The translations under genes and the position numbers were made by a program. From an uncultured Collinsella sp. (GTDB lineage Bacteria; Actinomycetota; Coriobacteriia; Coriobacteriales; Coriobacteriaceae): 8,066 bases of DNA. Below the pieces are notes generated by a model that did no database searches, was not told the DNA's origin, and worked only from the letters and a program-made list of their open reading frames with translations. The DNA is taken from positions 1 to 8,066 of the forward strand of contig CAJKEF010000044.1 of NCBI GenBank assembly GCA_905198825.1. The letters run 5' to 3'. The first letter of the stretch is position 1. Every line of letters starts with the position of its first letter. Below are positions 1 through 5,722 of this stretch, piece by piece.

Positions 1-864
1 CAGGCAGCCCATGATGCCCTGCTTGCCCTCGAGGCTGTTATTGACAATGTAGGTATCAATGTCGTTGACCTCGGGCGTGACGATATAGCCGTTGAGCATC
101 TCGGCGCACTTTTTGCGTGCGAGCGGCACGATGGGGGTGTGGTCGGCCACGCCGCCGCCGATGATGATCTTTTGCGGCGCGTAGCACAGCGTGTAGGTCA
201 TGAGTGCCTGTGCCAGATAGCCGGCGAGCAGGTCCATGGCCTCCGGGTCATCGGCCATGTCTCCGGCGCTCTTGCCATCCCAGCGCTTTTTAACGCCGGG
301 GCCGGCGATGAGGCCCTCTAGGCAGTTGTCGTGGAAGGGGCAGGCGCTATGCTCGCCGATGGTGTCGCGCGGGTCGCGCGTGACCAGGATGTGGCCGGCC
401 TCGGGATGCATCATGCCGTGCACGAGCTTACCGCCCGAGAGCACGCCGGCGCCCACGCCGGTGCCGATGGTCAGGTAGACCACATCGGTAAGGCCCTGGG
501 CGCAACCAAACGTGACCTCGCCCAGGCAGGCGACGTTGACGTCGGTATCGTAGCCGCAGGGGACCTTGAGCTCGTTTTGGATGGTGCCCAGTAGGTCAAA
601 GTAGCGCCATGCCGTTTTGGGCGTCTCCAGGATCTTGCCGTATTGGGGCGAAGCGGGGTTGACTGCGGTGGGGCCAAATGCGCCGATGCCCAGCGCGGCG
701 ATGCCCTTGTCGGCAAACCACGCGTTGACGGCCTCAACGGTCTCCTGCGGGGTCGTGGTCGCGATCTGCTCGCGCTTTAGGACCGTACCGTCCGCATAGC
801 CCGTGGCGCAGACCATCTTGGTGCCACCGGCCTCGAGCGCTCCGATAAGCTGCTGCTCTGCCAT
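1..864 (-). CDS. ROK-family sugar kinase, fructokinase type (C-terminus cut off by window edge)
   Basis: Read directly from the minus strand: ATG at 864-862, then 288 codons open to the left edge, so the stop is not seen. ROK kinases phosphorylate hexoses with ATP in the cytoplasm. The N-terminal phosphate-binding motif EAGGTK lies at residues 11-16, the motif DTDVNVACLGE at 106-116 (Asp108 is the expected catalytic base), GTGVGAG at 134-140, HPEAGH at 153-158, and the ROK zinc cluster CPFHDNC at 175-181. EAGGTK together with CPFHxxCLEG is typical of the fructokinase branch (B. subtilis GmuE/YdhR type, about 300 aa), so perhaps 10-20 residues are missing. Fructose or mannose as substrate is inferred from family. 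An AGAGAGG ribosome binding site lies about 7 nt before the ATG. The gene is transcribed alone, after the aminotransferase terminator. Confidence 0.9.
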   Translation of the reverse strand, partial: MAEQQLIGALEAGGTKMVCATGYADGTVLKREQIATTTPQETVEAVNAWFADKGIAALGIGAFGPTAVNPASPQYGKILETPKTAWRYFDLLGTIQNELKVPCGYDTDVNVACLGEVTFGCAQGLTDVVYLTIGTGVGAGVLSGGKLVHGMMHPEAGHILVTRDPRDTIGEHSACPFHDNCLEGLIAGPGVKKRWDGKSAGDMADDPEAMDLLAGYLAQALMTYTLCYAPQKIIIGGGVADHTPIVPLARKKCAEMLNGYIVTPEVNDIDTYIVNNSLEGKQGIMGCL

Positions 865-902
865 AGTATTCCTCTCTCTGGGACGAGTTGCTCCGTGACT
901 AA

Positions 903-931
903 AGTATAGGGCTCTAAACCACTTAAGAAAG
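903..931 (-). promoter_or_regulatory. Probable promoter of the ROK kinase
   Basis: On the minus strand a good -10 hexamer, TATACT (908-903), lies about 40 nt before the kinase start codon. It sits directly after the aminotransferase terminator, which is where a promoter is required. The -35 is poor (CTTTCT or TTTCTT at 16-17 bp spacing), so expression may depend on an activator. Based on hexamer match and position only. Confidence 0.45.
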
Positions 932-935
932 CGCT

Positions 936-980
936 ATAAAAAGAAGCCTCGCAACGCGGCGGGCGGTGCGAGGCTTCTTT
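936..980 (-). terminator. Intrinsic terminator of the aminotransferase gene
   Basis: A perfect 14-bp inverted repeat (arms 967-980 and 940-953, 13-nt loop) is followed on the minus strand by TTTTT (942-938). It begins 25 nt after the aminotransferase stop codon. Only the minus strand has the U-tract immediately after the stem, so it works for leftward transcription. Confidence 0.9.
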
Positions 981-1005
981 GGTTGCTTTAGTTGCCGGGC
1001 CGTCC

Positions 1006-2187
1006 TTACCCGCGCGGCTTGATTTTATCACGTAACGACTTGAGGTTCTCCAGCGCTGCGTTGAGCGTCTCGTCTCGCTTGGCAAAGTGGAAACGAATCA
1101 GATGGTTGACGGGCTCGCGGAAGAAGCTCGAGCCGGGCACGGCGCCCACGGCCACCTTAGACGCGAGATCCTCGCAGAATTCGAGGTCGCTGTCATAGCC
1201 AAACTCAGAGATGTCCATCATGACGTAGTAGGCGCCCTGCGGCACGTTATGCTCAAGACCGATGCTGTCGAGTCCCTGGCAGAACAGGTCGCGTTTGGCG
1301 GTATAGAGGTCGAGGACCTCATCGTAATAGCTGTCGTCGAAGTTGAGGGCGGTGACAACGGCTTCCTGCAGGGGAGCGGAGGCACCCACGGTGAGGAAGT
1401 CGTGGACCTTCTTGATGCGCTCGGTGATCTGGGCCGGGGCGATGGTGTAGCCCAGACGCCAGCCGGTGATGGAGTACGTCTTAGACAGCGAGCTGCAGCT
1501 GATGGTTCGCTCAAACATGCCGGGCAGCGTGGCCATATAGACGTGCTCGTGGGGCGCGTAGACGATGTGCTCGTATACCTCGTCGGTAATGCAGTAGGCG
1601 TCGTACTTTTTGCAGAGGTCGGCGATAAAGGTGAGCTCCTCGCGCGTAAAGACCTTGCCGCAGGGGTTGGAAGGATTGCATAGGACGATGGCTTTGGGGT
1701 CGTTGTCGCGGAAGGCCCCCTCGAGTACCTCGCGGTCAAAGTCGAATGTGGGCGGGTTGAGCGGCACATAGATGGGCTCGGCACCCGAAAGGATCGTGTC
1801 GGCGCCGTAGTTCTCGTAGAACGGCGAGAAGATGACGACCTTGTCGCCGGGGTTCGTGACCGTCATCATTGCGGCCATCATAGCCTCGGTGGATCCGCAG
1901 GTGACCACGATGTTCTCGTTGGGGTTGATCGGCATGCCCATAAAGTGCTCCTGCTTGGCGGCAAGCGCCTCGCGCATGGCCTGGGAGCCCCAGGTGATGG
2001 AGTACTGGTGGTAGAGCGGCTTGGGGTCGGTGGCGATGGTGCCCAGACTATTGAGCAGCTGCGCCGGGGGATCGAAGTCGGGGAAGCCCTGCGAGAGGTT
2101 GACGGCGTCGTACTTATTGGAGATGCGTGTCATGCGGCGGATGACTGAATCGGTGAATGTTGCCGTGCGATTGGAGAGTTCTTTCAT
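1006..2187 (-). CDS. PLP-dependent class I/II aminotransferase (fold type I)
   Basis: 393 aa, the normal length for a soluble aspartate aminotransferase-fold enzyme, which moves an amino group from an amino acid to a 2-oxo acid using pyridoxal phosphate. Visible hallmarks: SQGFPDF at residues 32-38 (substrate loop), GSTEAM at 98-103 (phosphate binding), NPSNP at 171-175, Asp202 and Tyr205 in ITDEVYEH (cofactor ring contacts), the Schiff-base Lys236 in SLSKTYSITGWRLGY, and Arg365 in the LIRFHFAK segment, which should bind the substrate carboxylate. The N-terminal SQGFPDF and the PGSSFF motif at 351-356 resemble the kynurenine/methionine aminotransferase subgroup, but substrate cannot be read from sequence. 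A ribosome binding site AAAGGA lies 8 nt before the ATG. It is a single-gene unit with its own terminator. It starts about 165 bp from, and runs opposite to, the tRNA-His gene. Confidence 0.95.
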   Translation of the reverse strand: MKELSNRTATFTDSVIRRMTRISNKYDAVNLSQGFPDFDPPAQLLNSLGTIATDPKPLYHQYSITWGSQAMREALAAKQEHFMGMPINPNENIVVTCGSTEAMMAAMMTVTNPGDKVVIFSPFYENYGADTILSGAEPIYVPLNPPTFDFDREVLEGAFRDNDPKAIVLCNPSNPCGKVFTREELTFIADLCKKYDAYCITDEVYEHIVYAPHEHVYMATLPGMFERTISCSSLSKTYSITGWRLGYTIAPAQITERIKKVHDFLTVGASAPLQEAVVTALNFDDSYYDEVLDLYTAKRDLFCQGLDSIGLEHNVPQGAYYVMMDISEFGYDSDLEFCEDLASKVAVGAVPGSSFFREPVNHLIRFHFAKRDETLNAALENLKSLRDKIKPRG

Positions 2188-2247
2188 GACGGTCCTTTCG
2201 AGGGTTTGCAGTGGGGCAAGTTTACTCCTATGAAAAGGGTGGGAATT

Positions 2248-2290
2248 GCTCGAAACGCGCTCGAAAAACTCTTTTCAAAATTCTTGAAAA
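2248..2290. promoter_or_regulatory. Repeat-rich control region between aminotransferase and tRNA-His
   Basis: Two structures lie in this AT-rich stretch between divergent units. GCTCGAAA occurs twice, at 2248-2255 and 2259-2266, exactly 11 bp apart (one helical turn). Next to it is a perfect inverted repeat, TTTTCAA (2272-2278) / TTGAAAA (2284-2290), with a 5-nt spacer. They lie just upstream of the tRNA promoter -35 and upstream of the aminotransferase start. They could be an UP element or protein-binding sites. No clear -10/-35 pair was found for the aminotransferase. Function is inferred. Confidence 0.35.
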
Positions 2291-2297
2291 TTGGGGC

Positions 2298-2326
2298 TTG
2301 CATCGCGTGGCGTTCCTTGCAATAAT
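2298..2326 (+). promoter_or_regulatory. Promoter of the tRNA-His/tRNA-Lys unit
   Basis: A -35 TTGCAT (2298-2303) and a -10 AATAAT (2321-2326) are separated by exactly 17 bp and lie 26 bp before the tRNA-His 5' end. This is a good sigma-70-type match in the expected place. The segment between the -10 and the tRNA would be removed by RNase P. Confidence 0.75.
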
Positions 2327-2352
2327 AGTCGAGCGCGAAGCGCACAGGACAC

Positions 2353-2430
2353 GGTGGGTGTAGCTCAGTTGGCTAGAGCGACGGGTTGTGGTCCCGTAGG
2401 TCGAGGGTTCGAGTCCCTTTACCCACCCCA
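2353..2430 (+). tRNA. tRNA-His (anticodon GTG)
   Basis: The full cloverleaf can be folded. The 7-bp acceptor stem is 2354-2360 with 2420-2426, ending in one G-U pair. The D-stem is GCTC/GAGC, and the anticodon stem ACGGG/CCCGT carries loop TTGTGGT with anticodon GTG at 2388-2390. The T-arm is GAGGG/CCCTT with loop TTCGAGT. The CCA (2428-2430) is encoded. The extra 5' G at 2353 faces C at 2427 (position 73), the G-1:C73 identity pair specific to tRNA-His. It is co-transcribed with tRNA-Lys 22 nt downstream. Confidence 0.97.
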
Positions 2431-2452
2431 GTTCTTGCTTCGTGTTGATATC

Positions 2453-2528
2453 GGGTCGTTAGCTCAGTTGGTAGAGCAGGGGACTCTTAATCCCAAGGTC
2501 CAGGGTTCGACCCCCTGACGGCCCACCA
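2453..2528 (+). tRNA. tRNA-Lys (anticodon CTT)
   Basis: 76 nt with encoded CCA. The acceptor stem is 2453-2459 with 2518-2524 (one U-G pair), discriminator A2525. The D-stem is GCTC/GAGC, the anticodon loop CTCTTAA carries CTT at 2486-2488, and the T-stem is CAGGG/CCCTG. Position 27-43 is a G-A opposition, so the anticodon stem has four clean pairs; this is tolerated in some tRNAs. It reads AAG, the only lysine codon used in the GGGtGRT gene further along. Its 3' 20 nt (from T-loop position 57) are repeated at 2686-2705. Confidence 0.97.
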
Positions 2529-2620
2529 AAGCATGTTAAAGCGACTGGCTTCGGCTGGTCGCTTTTTTGTTGACCTCGCATGGGGTCGAACCCGAAAGGG
2601 CGCGGAGCTGAGGAAATGCG
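2509..2620 (+). repeat. Direct repeat copy 1: tRNA-Lys 3' end, terminator and downstream flank
   Basis: The unit starts at T-loop position 57 of tRNA-Lys and runs through the CCA, the terminator and about 50 nt beyond it. It matches 2686-2798 at an offset of 177 bp (178 after one extra T in the second T-run). The first 25 nt (2509-2533) are identical between copies. The stretch from the terminator stem to the inverted T-arm-like word is identical apart from T-run length. Similarity fades after about 2600. Confidence 0.9.
2538..2568 (+). terminator. Intrinsic terminator of the tRNA unit (first copy)
   Basis: A 12-bp stem (2538-2549 with 2554-2565, including two G-U pairs) is capped by a very stable C(TTCG)G tetraloop and followed by a run of six T (2563-2568). 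It lies 9 nt after the tRNA-Lys CCA. Confidence 0.93.
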
Positions 2621-2685
2621 TAAGCATTTACCAGCGCAGCGCGCAAGGCGCCTTGGCGCCGCAGCGGCCGCCTGCGCAGCAGGCT
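2600..2685. other. Palindrome-rich GC spacer between the two repeat copies
   Basis: No coding or RNA gene is recognised here. The stretch is packed with short hairpins: AAATGC/GCATTT with a GTAA loop (2614-2629), the perfect palindrome AAGGCGCCTT (2645-2654), CGCAG/CTGCG around a GCGGCCGC core (2660-2676), and CCTGC/GCAGG at 2671-2683. This density is typical of REP-like elements or recombination sites, but no known family is recognised. Confidence 0.5.
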
Positions 2686-2798
2686 GACCCCCTGACGGCC
2701 CACCAAAGCATTGTAAAGCGACTGGCTTCGGCTGGTCGCTTTTTTTGTTGACCTCGCATGGGGTCGAACCCGTCGGGGCGCGAAGTTGGGGAAACTGC
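2686..2798 (+). repeat. Direct repeat copy 2: truncated tRNA-Lys 3' end with terminator and flank
   Basis: This second copy carries tRNA-Lys positions 57-76 with CCA (2686-2705), then the same terminator and flank. No 5' part of a tRNA precedes it, so it is a fragment and not a second gene. Such a 3' tRNA fragment is what tyrosine-recombinase integration at a tRNA leaves as the far attachment site. Here the copies are only 177 bp apart and the match extends well past the tRNA, so simple tandem duplication is also possible. No integrase is present in the window. Confidence 0.85.
2715..2746 (+). terminator. Second copy of the UUCG-loop intrinsic terminator
   Basis: The hairpin is identical to the one at 2538-2568 (12-bp stem, TTCG loop at 2727-2730), with seven T instead of six. 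It would act as a back-up terminator for the tRNA unit. Confidence 0.85.
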
Positions 2799-2799
2799 A

Positions 2800-2824
2800 C
2801 CGTGATTCCCTTAGGGAAACACGG
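2800..2824. other. Hairpin after the second repeat copy
   Basis: CCGTG (2800-2804) pairs with CACGG (2820-2824) and TTCCC with GGGAA, separated by one A/A mismatch, around a TTA loop. There is no T-run on either side, so it is not a classical terminator. It may protect RNA 3' ends in this convergent region. Confidence 0.4.
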
Positions 2825-2828
2825 CTAA

Positions 2829-2874
2829 AGCCCCATAAACGTGCTCTCCTTATGAGAATTATGCTCACGGGGCT
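2829..2874 (-). terminator. Possible weak terminator of the FAD oxidoreductase gene
   Basis: Going leftward, about 45 nt after the FAD gene stop, AGCCCC (2874-2869) can pair with GGGGCT (2834-2829), followed by TTTAG. The stem is only 6 bp and the loop is long, with further partial pairing (CGTG/CACG) possible. This is the best candidate for ending the FAD transcript, which otherwise runs into the tRNA repeats. Confidence 0.35.
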
Positions 2875-2920
2875 CGATGCATGTTGAGAAGTTGTGATCA
2901 AACTCAAAGTGAGAATCGAT

Positions 2921-4447
2921 TTAGTCTGCTCGATAGTGCGATCCGAGACTTTCGGTTCGCTTACGCATGGCTTTGACCATCTCCATCGACAGCTGAATCT
3001 GCGACCGTAGGCGGGCGAGGGCTGCGATCTCGCTGTCTTCGGCATGCGGCTTGCTCAGCGCCATGGCCTTGTCTTGCAGGCTTTCAAGCTGTAGCAGGGC
3101 CTCGGATAGGCCTGTTCCGGTCCTGTTGATCATGCAATAGGTGCTCATCGTGTGCTTAAGGCCGTGTGTCAGGCGTTCGGCATCTGTTGTGGCAATGCCG
3201 TAGTGGGGGAGGTCGATATCCGCCTTCAGGGCCGCCTCAGGCTCTTTCTGCGCTGCAAGGGCTGCCGATGCGCCCGCGATGCGCCCAAACACGATGCCGT
3301 TGGCGCTTGACAGGCCGCCGATGCGGTCGGCGCCGTGCATACCGCCTGTCGCCTCGCCGCAAGCGTAGAGGCCCTCAACGCCCGTGTACGCGGTCCTGTC
3401 GATCTTGATACCGCCGTTAGCGGCGTGGGCATACATCGCCACACGCATCTCGTCGCTCGGAGCGATACCATGCTCATCTTGTAGCCAAGTGGCAAATGTC
3501 TGCACGAACTCGGGGACATTCTCTCGCGGGAAGTCGTAGTGGAGTGCCAGGCCTTCGGCACCCGCTTGATCGACAGCAAGATCGATGGCGCGGGAAGCCA
3601 AGCGCGAAGTGAAGGGGCCATATCCTGAGCGTTGCTCAAGCAGATCGTCTAACTTTTCGTTGGCAATGTCGACCGGTTGGTCAAACGTGACGTAGCGCCA
3701 GGTCTTTTCGTTAAAGACCAGGTTGCGCTTAGGTTCAATGAAACCGGGCATCATCTGCATGAACTCTATATTAGTAAGCGATGCACCGTGCGCCAGCGCG
3801 ATGGCCTGCGAGGAGCTGAGCACATCAGCCGACGTAAGGCTGCGCTCGAACAGGCCGCCTGTGCCACCGGCTGCGATGATCGTGGCCTTGGCAGCAAAGG
3901 GCACGATTCGATTTTCGGTGAGGTCGTAGAGCACGGTTCCGGTTATTCTGCCGTTCGTGTCCTCAACAAGGTCGATAAGCTCATGGCGGGGGAGAAGGCG
4001 AATGCCGAGCGACTCGATCTGGGTCGTTAGAGCGTCCTCAAGGGGCTTGCGGGTGAGGCCGCGCCACATGCGCGTTTTGTGGTCAAAGCAGGGGATAAAC
4101 TGCTTTTGCTGAGCGCTCTCAGCGCTTTGCGGACGCTGGAGTTCAACGCCCAGGTCTTGCTCGAGCCAGTCAATCGCTTGGGGAATGCCGTGGACGAACG
4201 TCTGGACGAGTTCGGGGTCGGCGACGCCGCCGCCGACGGTCTGGATGGTGTCGATGAGGTCTTGTTCGTCGTCTTCGTTAACGGGTCCGATAAGCCCCAG
4301 GCCCCAGGTTCCGGGGAAGAAGCTCGATCCACTCATGGTCTTGCCGGCGCTTGCCACAGTGACGGTTGCACCCGTGCGTGCCGCTTCGATGGCGGCGCAA
4401 AGGCCCGCAATGCCAGATCCAATTACCAGTACATCAGTCGATTCCAT
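2921..4447 (-). CDS. FAD-dependent oxidoreductase, fumarate reductase / L-aspartate oxidase-like
   Basis: 508 aa from ATG 4447-4445, chosen because AAGGA lies 7-8 nt upstream and the FAD-binding strand begins at once (DVLVIGSGIAGLCAA, GxGxxG at residues 10-15). The same frame is open 43 codons further but with no site or family match. It belongs to the flavoprotein family of FrdA/SdhA and NadB: AAGGTGG at 192-198, SRLASR at 281-286, HAANGGI at 341-347, GLYACGEATGGMHGADR at 359-375, then a helical C-terminal domain. Arg286, His341 and Arg375 match the FrdA catalytic set. The other substrate histidine, in the EFxQxHP motif, reads EFMQMMP (Met233), so the substrate may be neither fumarate nor aspartate. 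No signal peptide, FMN domain, heme motif or nadA/nadC neighbour is seen, so it is likely cytoplasmic with an unknown electron partner. Confidence 0.9.
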   Translation of the reverse strand: MESTDVLVIGSGIAGLCAAIEAARTGATVTVASAGKTMSGSSFFPGTWGLGLIGPVNEDDEQDLIDTIQTVGGGVADPELVQTFVHGIPQAIDWLEQDLGVELQRPQSAESAQQKQFIPCFDHKTRMWRGLTRKPLEDALTTQIESLGIRLLPRHELIDLVEDTNGRITGTVLYDLTENRIVPFAAKATIIAAGGTGGLFERSLTSADVLSSSQAIALAHGASLTNIEFMQMMPGFIEPKRNLVFNEKTWRYVTFDQPVDIANEKLDDLLEQRSGYGPFTSRLASRAIDLAVDQAGAEGLALHYDFPRENVPEFVQTFATWLQDEHGIAPSDEMRVAMYAHAANGGIKIDRTAYTGVEGLYACGEATGGMHGADRIGGLSSANGIVFGRIAGASAALAAQKEPEAALKADIDLPHYGIATTDAERLTHGLKHTMSTYCMINRTGTGLSEALLQLESLQDKAMALSKPHAEDSEIAALARLRSQIQLSMEMVKAMRKRTESLGSHYRAD

Positions 4448-4484
4448 AGGATTCCTTTCTCGTTCGCGCATTGTCGCATGGGTG

Positions 4485-4525
4485 ATCGGCAAAGGTATCG
4501 CAAAGATTGGATAAATCGGCAAAGG
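4485..4525. promoter_or_regulatory. Direct repeats in the FAD gene leader, possible operator
   Basis: The 11-mer ATCGGCAAAGG occurs at 4485-4495 and 4515-4525, 30 bp apart (about three helical turns). A shortened version, ATCGCAAAG (4497-4505), lies between them. They sit 38-78 bp before the FAD gene start codon. Such repeats suggest a regulator-binding site or an RNA element in the leader. No known consensus is recognised. Confidence 0.4.
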
Positions 4526-4599
4526 GCAAATACGGCACGTGGACGTTAGGGCCGCTTGGCGGCTCCTTCTCCTCACACTTCATGTTCCATCAGAACTGA

Positions 4600-4628
4600 T
4601 ATATCGTATCTCGAACGTTTTATTGCAA
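4600..4628 (-). promoter_or_regulatory. Possible promoter of the FAD oxidoreductase gene
   Basis: On the minus strand TTGCAA (4628-4623) is a usable -35, and GATATA (4605-4600) lies at 17 bp spacing as a weak -10. It follows directly on the terminator of the upstream operon. If correct, the FAD leader is about 145 nt and contains the hairpin GCCGC/GCGGC (4551-4563) and the direct repeats. Confidence 0.35.
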
Positions 4629-4665
4629 CAAAAAAAGAGCCGCCACCCGGGTGGGTAGCGGCTCT
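4629..4665 (-). terminator. Intrinsic terminator of the NifU-like/GGGtGRT operon
   Basis: A 13-bp GC-rich stem (4653-4665 with 4636-4648, one U-G pair) with a 4-nt loop is followed on the minus strand by seven T (4636-4630). It starts 34 nt after the GGGtGRT stop codon. There is no T-run on the plus-strand side, so it serves leftward transcription only. Confidence 0.95.
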
Positions 4666-4699
4666 AAAGCTCAACTATACGAGCATCGCGCGGGCGCGA

Positions 4700-5704
4700 T
4701 TAGGCCTTGAGGGCCTCCTCGACGGCGACAGCGCAGGCGACGGTGGCACCGACCATGGGGTTGTTGCCCATGCCGATGAGGCCCATCATTTCCACATGGG
4801 CGGGCACGGAGGAAGAACCGGCGAACTGGGCGTCGGAGTGCATGCGGCCCATGGTATCGGTCATGCCGTAAGAGGCAGGGCCGGCGCCCATGTTGTCCGG
4901 GTGCAGGGTACGGCCAGTGCCGCCACCAGAAGCGACGGAGAAGTACTTCTTGCCAGCCTCGAGGCGCTCCTTCTTGTAGGTGCCAGCGACGGGGTGCTGG
5001 AAGCGCGTCGGGTTGGTGGAGTTGCCGGTGATGGAGATATCGACGTTCTCGTGCCACATGATGGCAACGCCCTCGCGGACGTCGTCGGCGCCGTAGCAGT
5101 TGACGGCGGCACGCGGGCCATCGGAGTACGGGATGGTCTCCACGACCTTAAGCTCGCCCGTGTAGTAGTCAAACTGGGTCTTCACGTAGGTGAAGCCGTT
5201 GATGCGGGCGATGATCTGAGCGGCGTCCTTGCCCAGACCGTTGAGGATAACGCGCAGCGGCTTCTTACGAGCCTTGTTGGCGTTCAGAGCCAGGCCGATA
5301 GCACCCTCAGCGGCAGCGAAGGACTCGTGGCCAGCCAGGAAGGCGAAGCACTCGGTGTCGTCGGAGAGCAGCATGGCGCCCAGGTTACCGTGGCCCAGAC
5401 CGACCTTGCGGTCCTCGGCGACGGAGCCGGGAACGGTGAAGGCCTGGATGCCCTCGCCGATGATGGCGGCAGCCTCAGAAGCGGACTTGGCGCCACGCTT
5501 GACAGCGAGAGCGCAGCCGAGGGTGTAGGCCCACTCGGCGTTCTGGAAGGCGATGGACTGGGTGTTGTTGACGATCTCACGCGGGTTGAAGCCCTTGTCG
5601 GTGCAGATCTGCAGAGCTTCCTCGAGGGAGGCGATGCCGTTGTCGGCGAGGCACTTGTTGATCTTGTCAGCGCGGCGCTCGTAACCTTCGAACGTAACAG
5701 TCAT
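4700..5704 (-). CDS. GGGtGRT family protein, function unknown
   Basis: 334 aa. It carries the family signature GGGTGRT at residues 260-266, inside a glycine-rich stretch followed by HPDNMGAG (268-275), and ends with a conserved-looking MGLIGMGNNPMVGAT segment (307-321). The family (Pfam GGGtGRT) has no established function that I know of. Soluble: no signal peptide or clear membrane segment. Six cysteines (18, 34, 64, 119, 203, 324) are spread singly, with no CxxC ferredoxin motif. It lies 18 nt downstream of the NifU-like gene with its own ribosome binding site (GGGAGG, 8-9 nt before ATG), so both are made from one transcript. Pairing with an Fe-S scaffold suggests a role in handling or receiving Fe-S clusters (inference). 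Codon use is extreme: all 17 lysines are AAG, pointing to high expression. Confidence 0.93.
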   Translation of the reverse strand: MTVTFEGYERRADKINKCLADNGIASLEEALQICTDKGFNPREIVNNTQSIAFQNAEWAYTLGCALAVKRGAKSASEAAAIIGEGIQAFTVPGSVAEDRKVGLGHGNLGAMLLSDDTECFAFLAGHESFAAAEGAIGLALNANKARKKPLRVILNGLGKDAAQIIARINGFTYVKTQFDYYTGELKVVETIPYSDGPRAAVNCYGADDVREGVAIMWHENVDISITGNSTNPTRFQHPVAGTYKKERLEAGKKYFSVASGGGTGRTLHPDNMGAGPASYGMTDTMGRMHSDAQFAGSSSVPAHVEMMGLIGMGNNPMVGATVACAVAVEEALKA

Positions 5705-5722
5705 AGTTATTTCCCTCCCTTT

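Noticed and set aside
1087..1683. A 198-codon plus-strand frame opposite the aminotransferase
   Set aside because: It is antisense to residues with clear PLP-enzyme motifs, lacks a convincing start site and has no recognisable domain.
2630..2705. A possible second tRNA gene ending at 2705
   Set aside because: Only positions 57-76 are present. The upstream 55 nt show no acceptor, D or anticodon arm similarity, so it is a fragment.
2509..2798. The repeats as a CRISPR array
   Set aside because: There are only two copies, over 100 bp long, containing a tRNA end and a terminator, with no cas gene in the window.
2459..2800. A minus-strand open frame with an internal protein repeat across the tRNA-Lys region
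   Set aside because: Its C-terminal part is the antisense translation of tRNA-Lys, a well-known spurious peptide type, and its repeat only reflects the DNA duplication of the tRNA end and terminator.
4448..4576. A 43-codon N-terminal extension of the FAD oxidoreductase
   Set aside because: The FAD-binding strand begins right after ATG 4447, which has a good ribosome binding site. The extension covers the repeat-containing leader.
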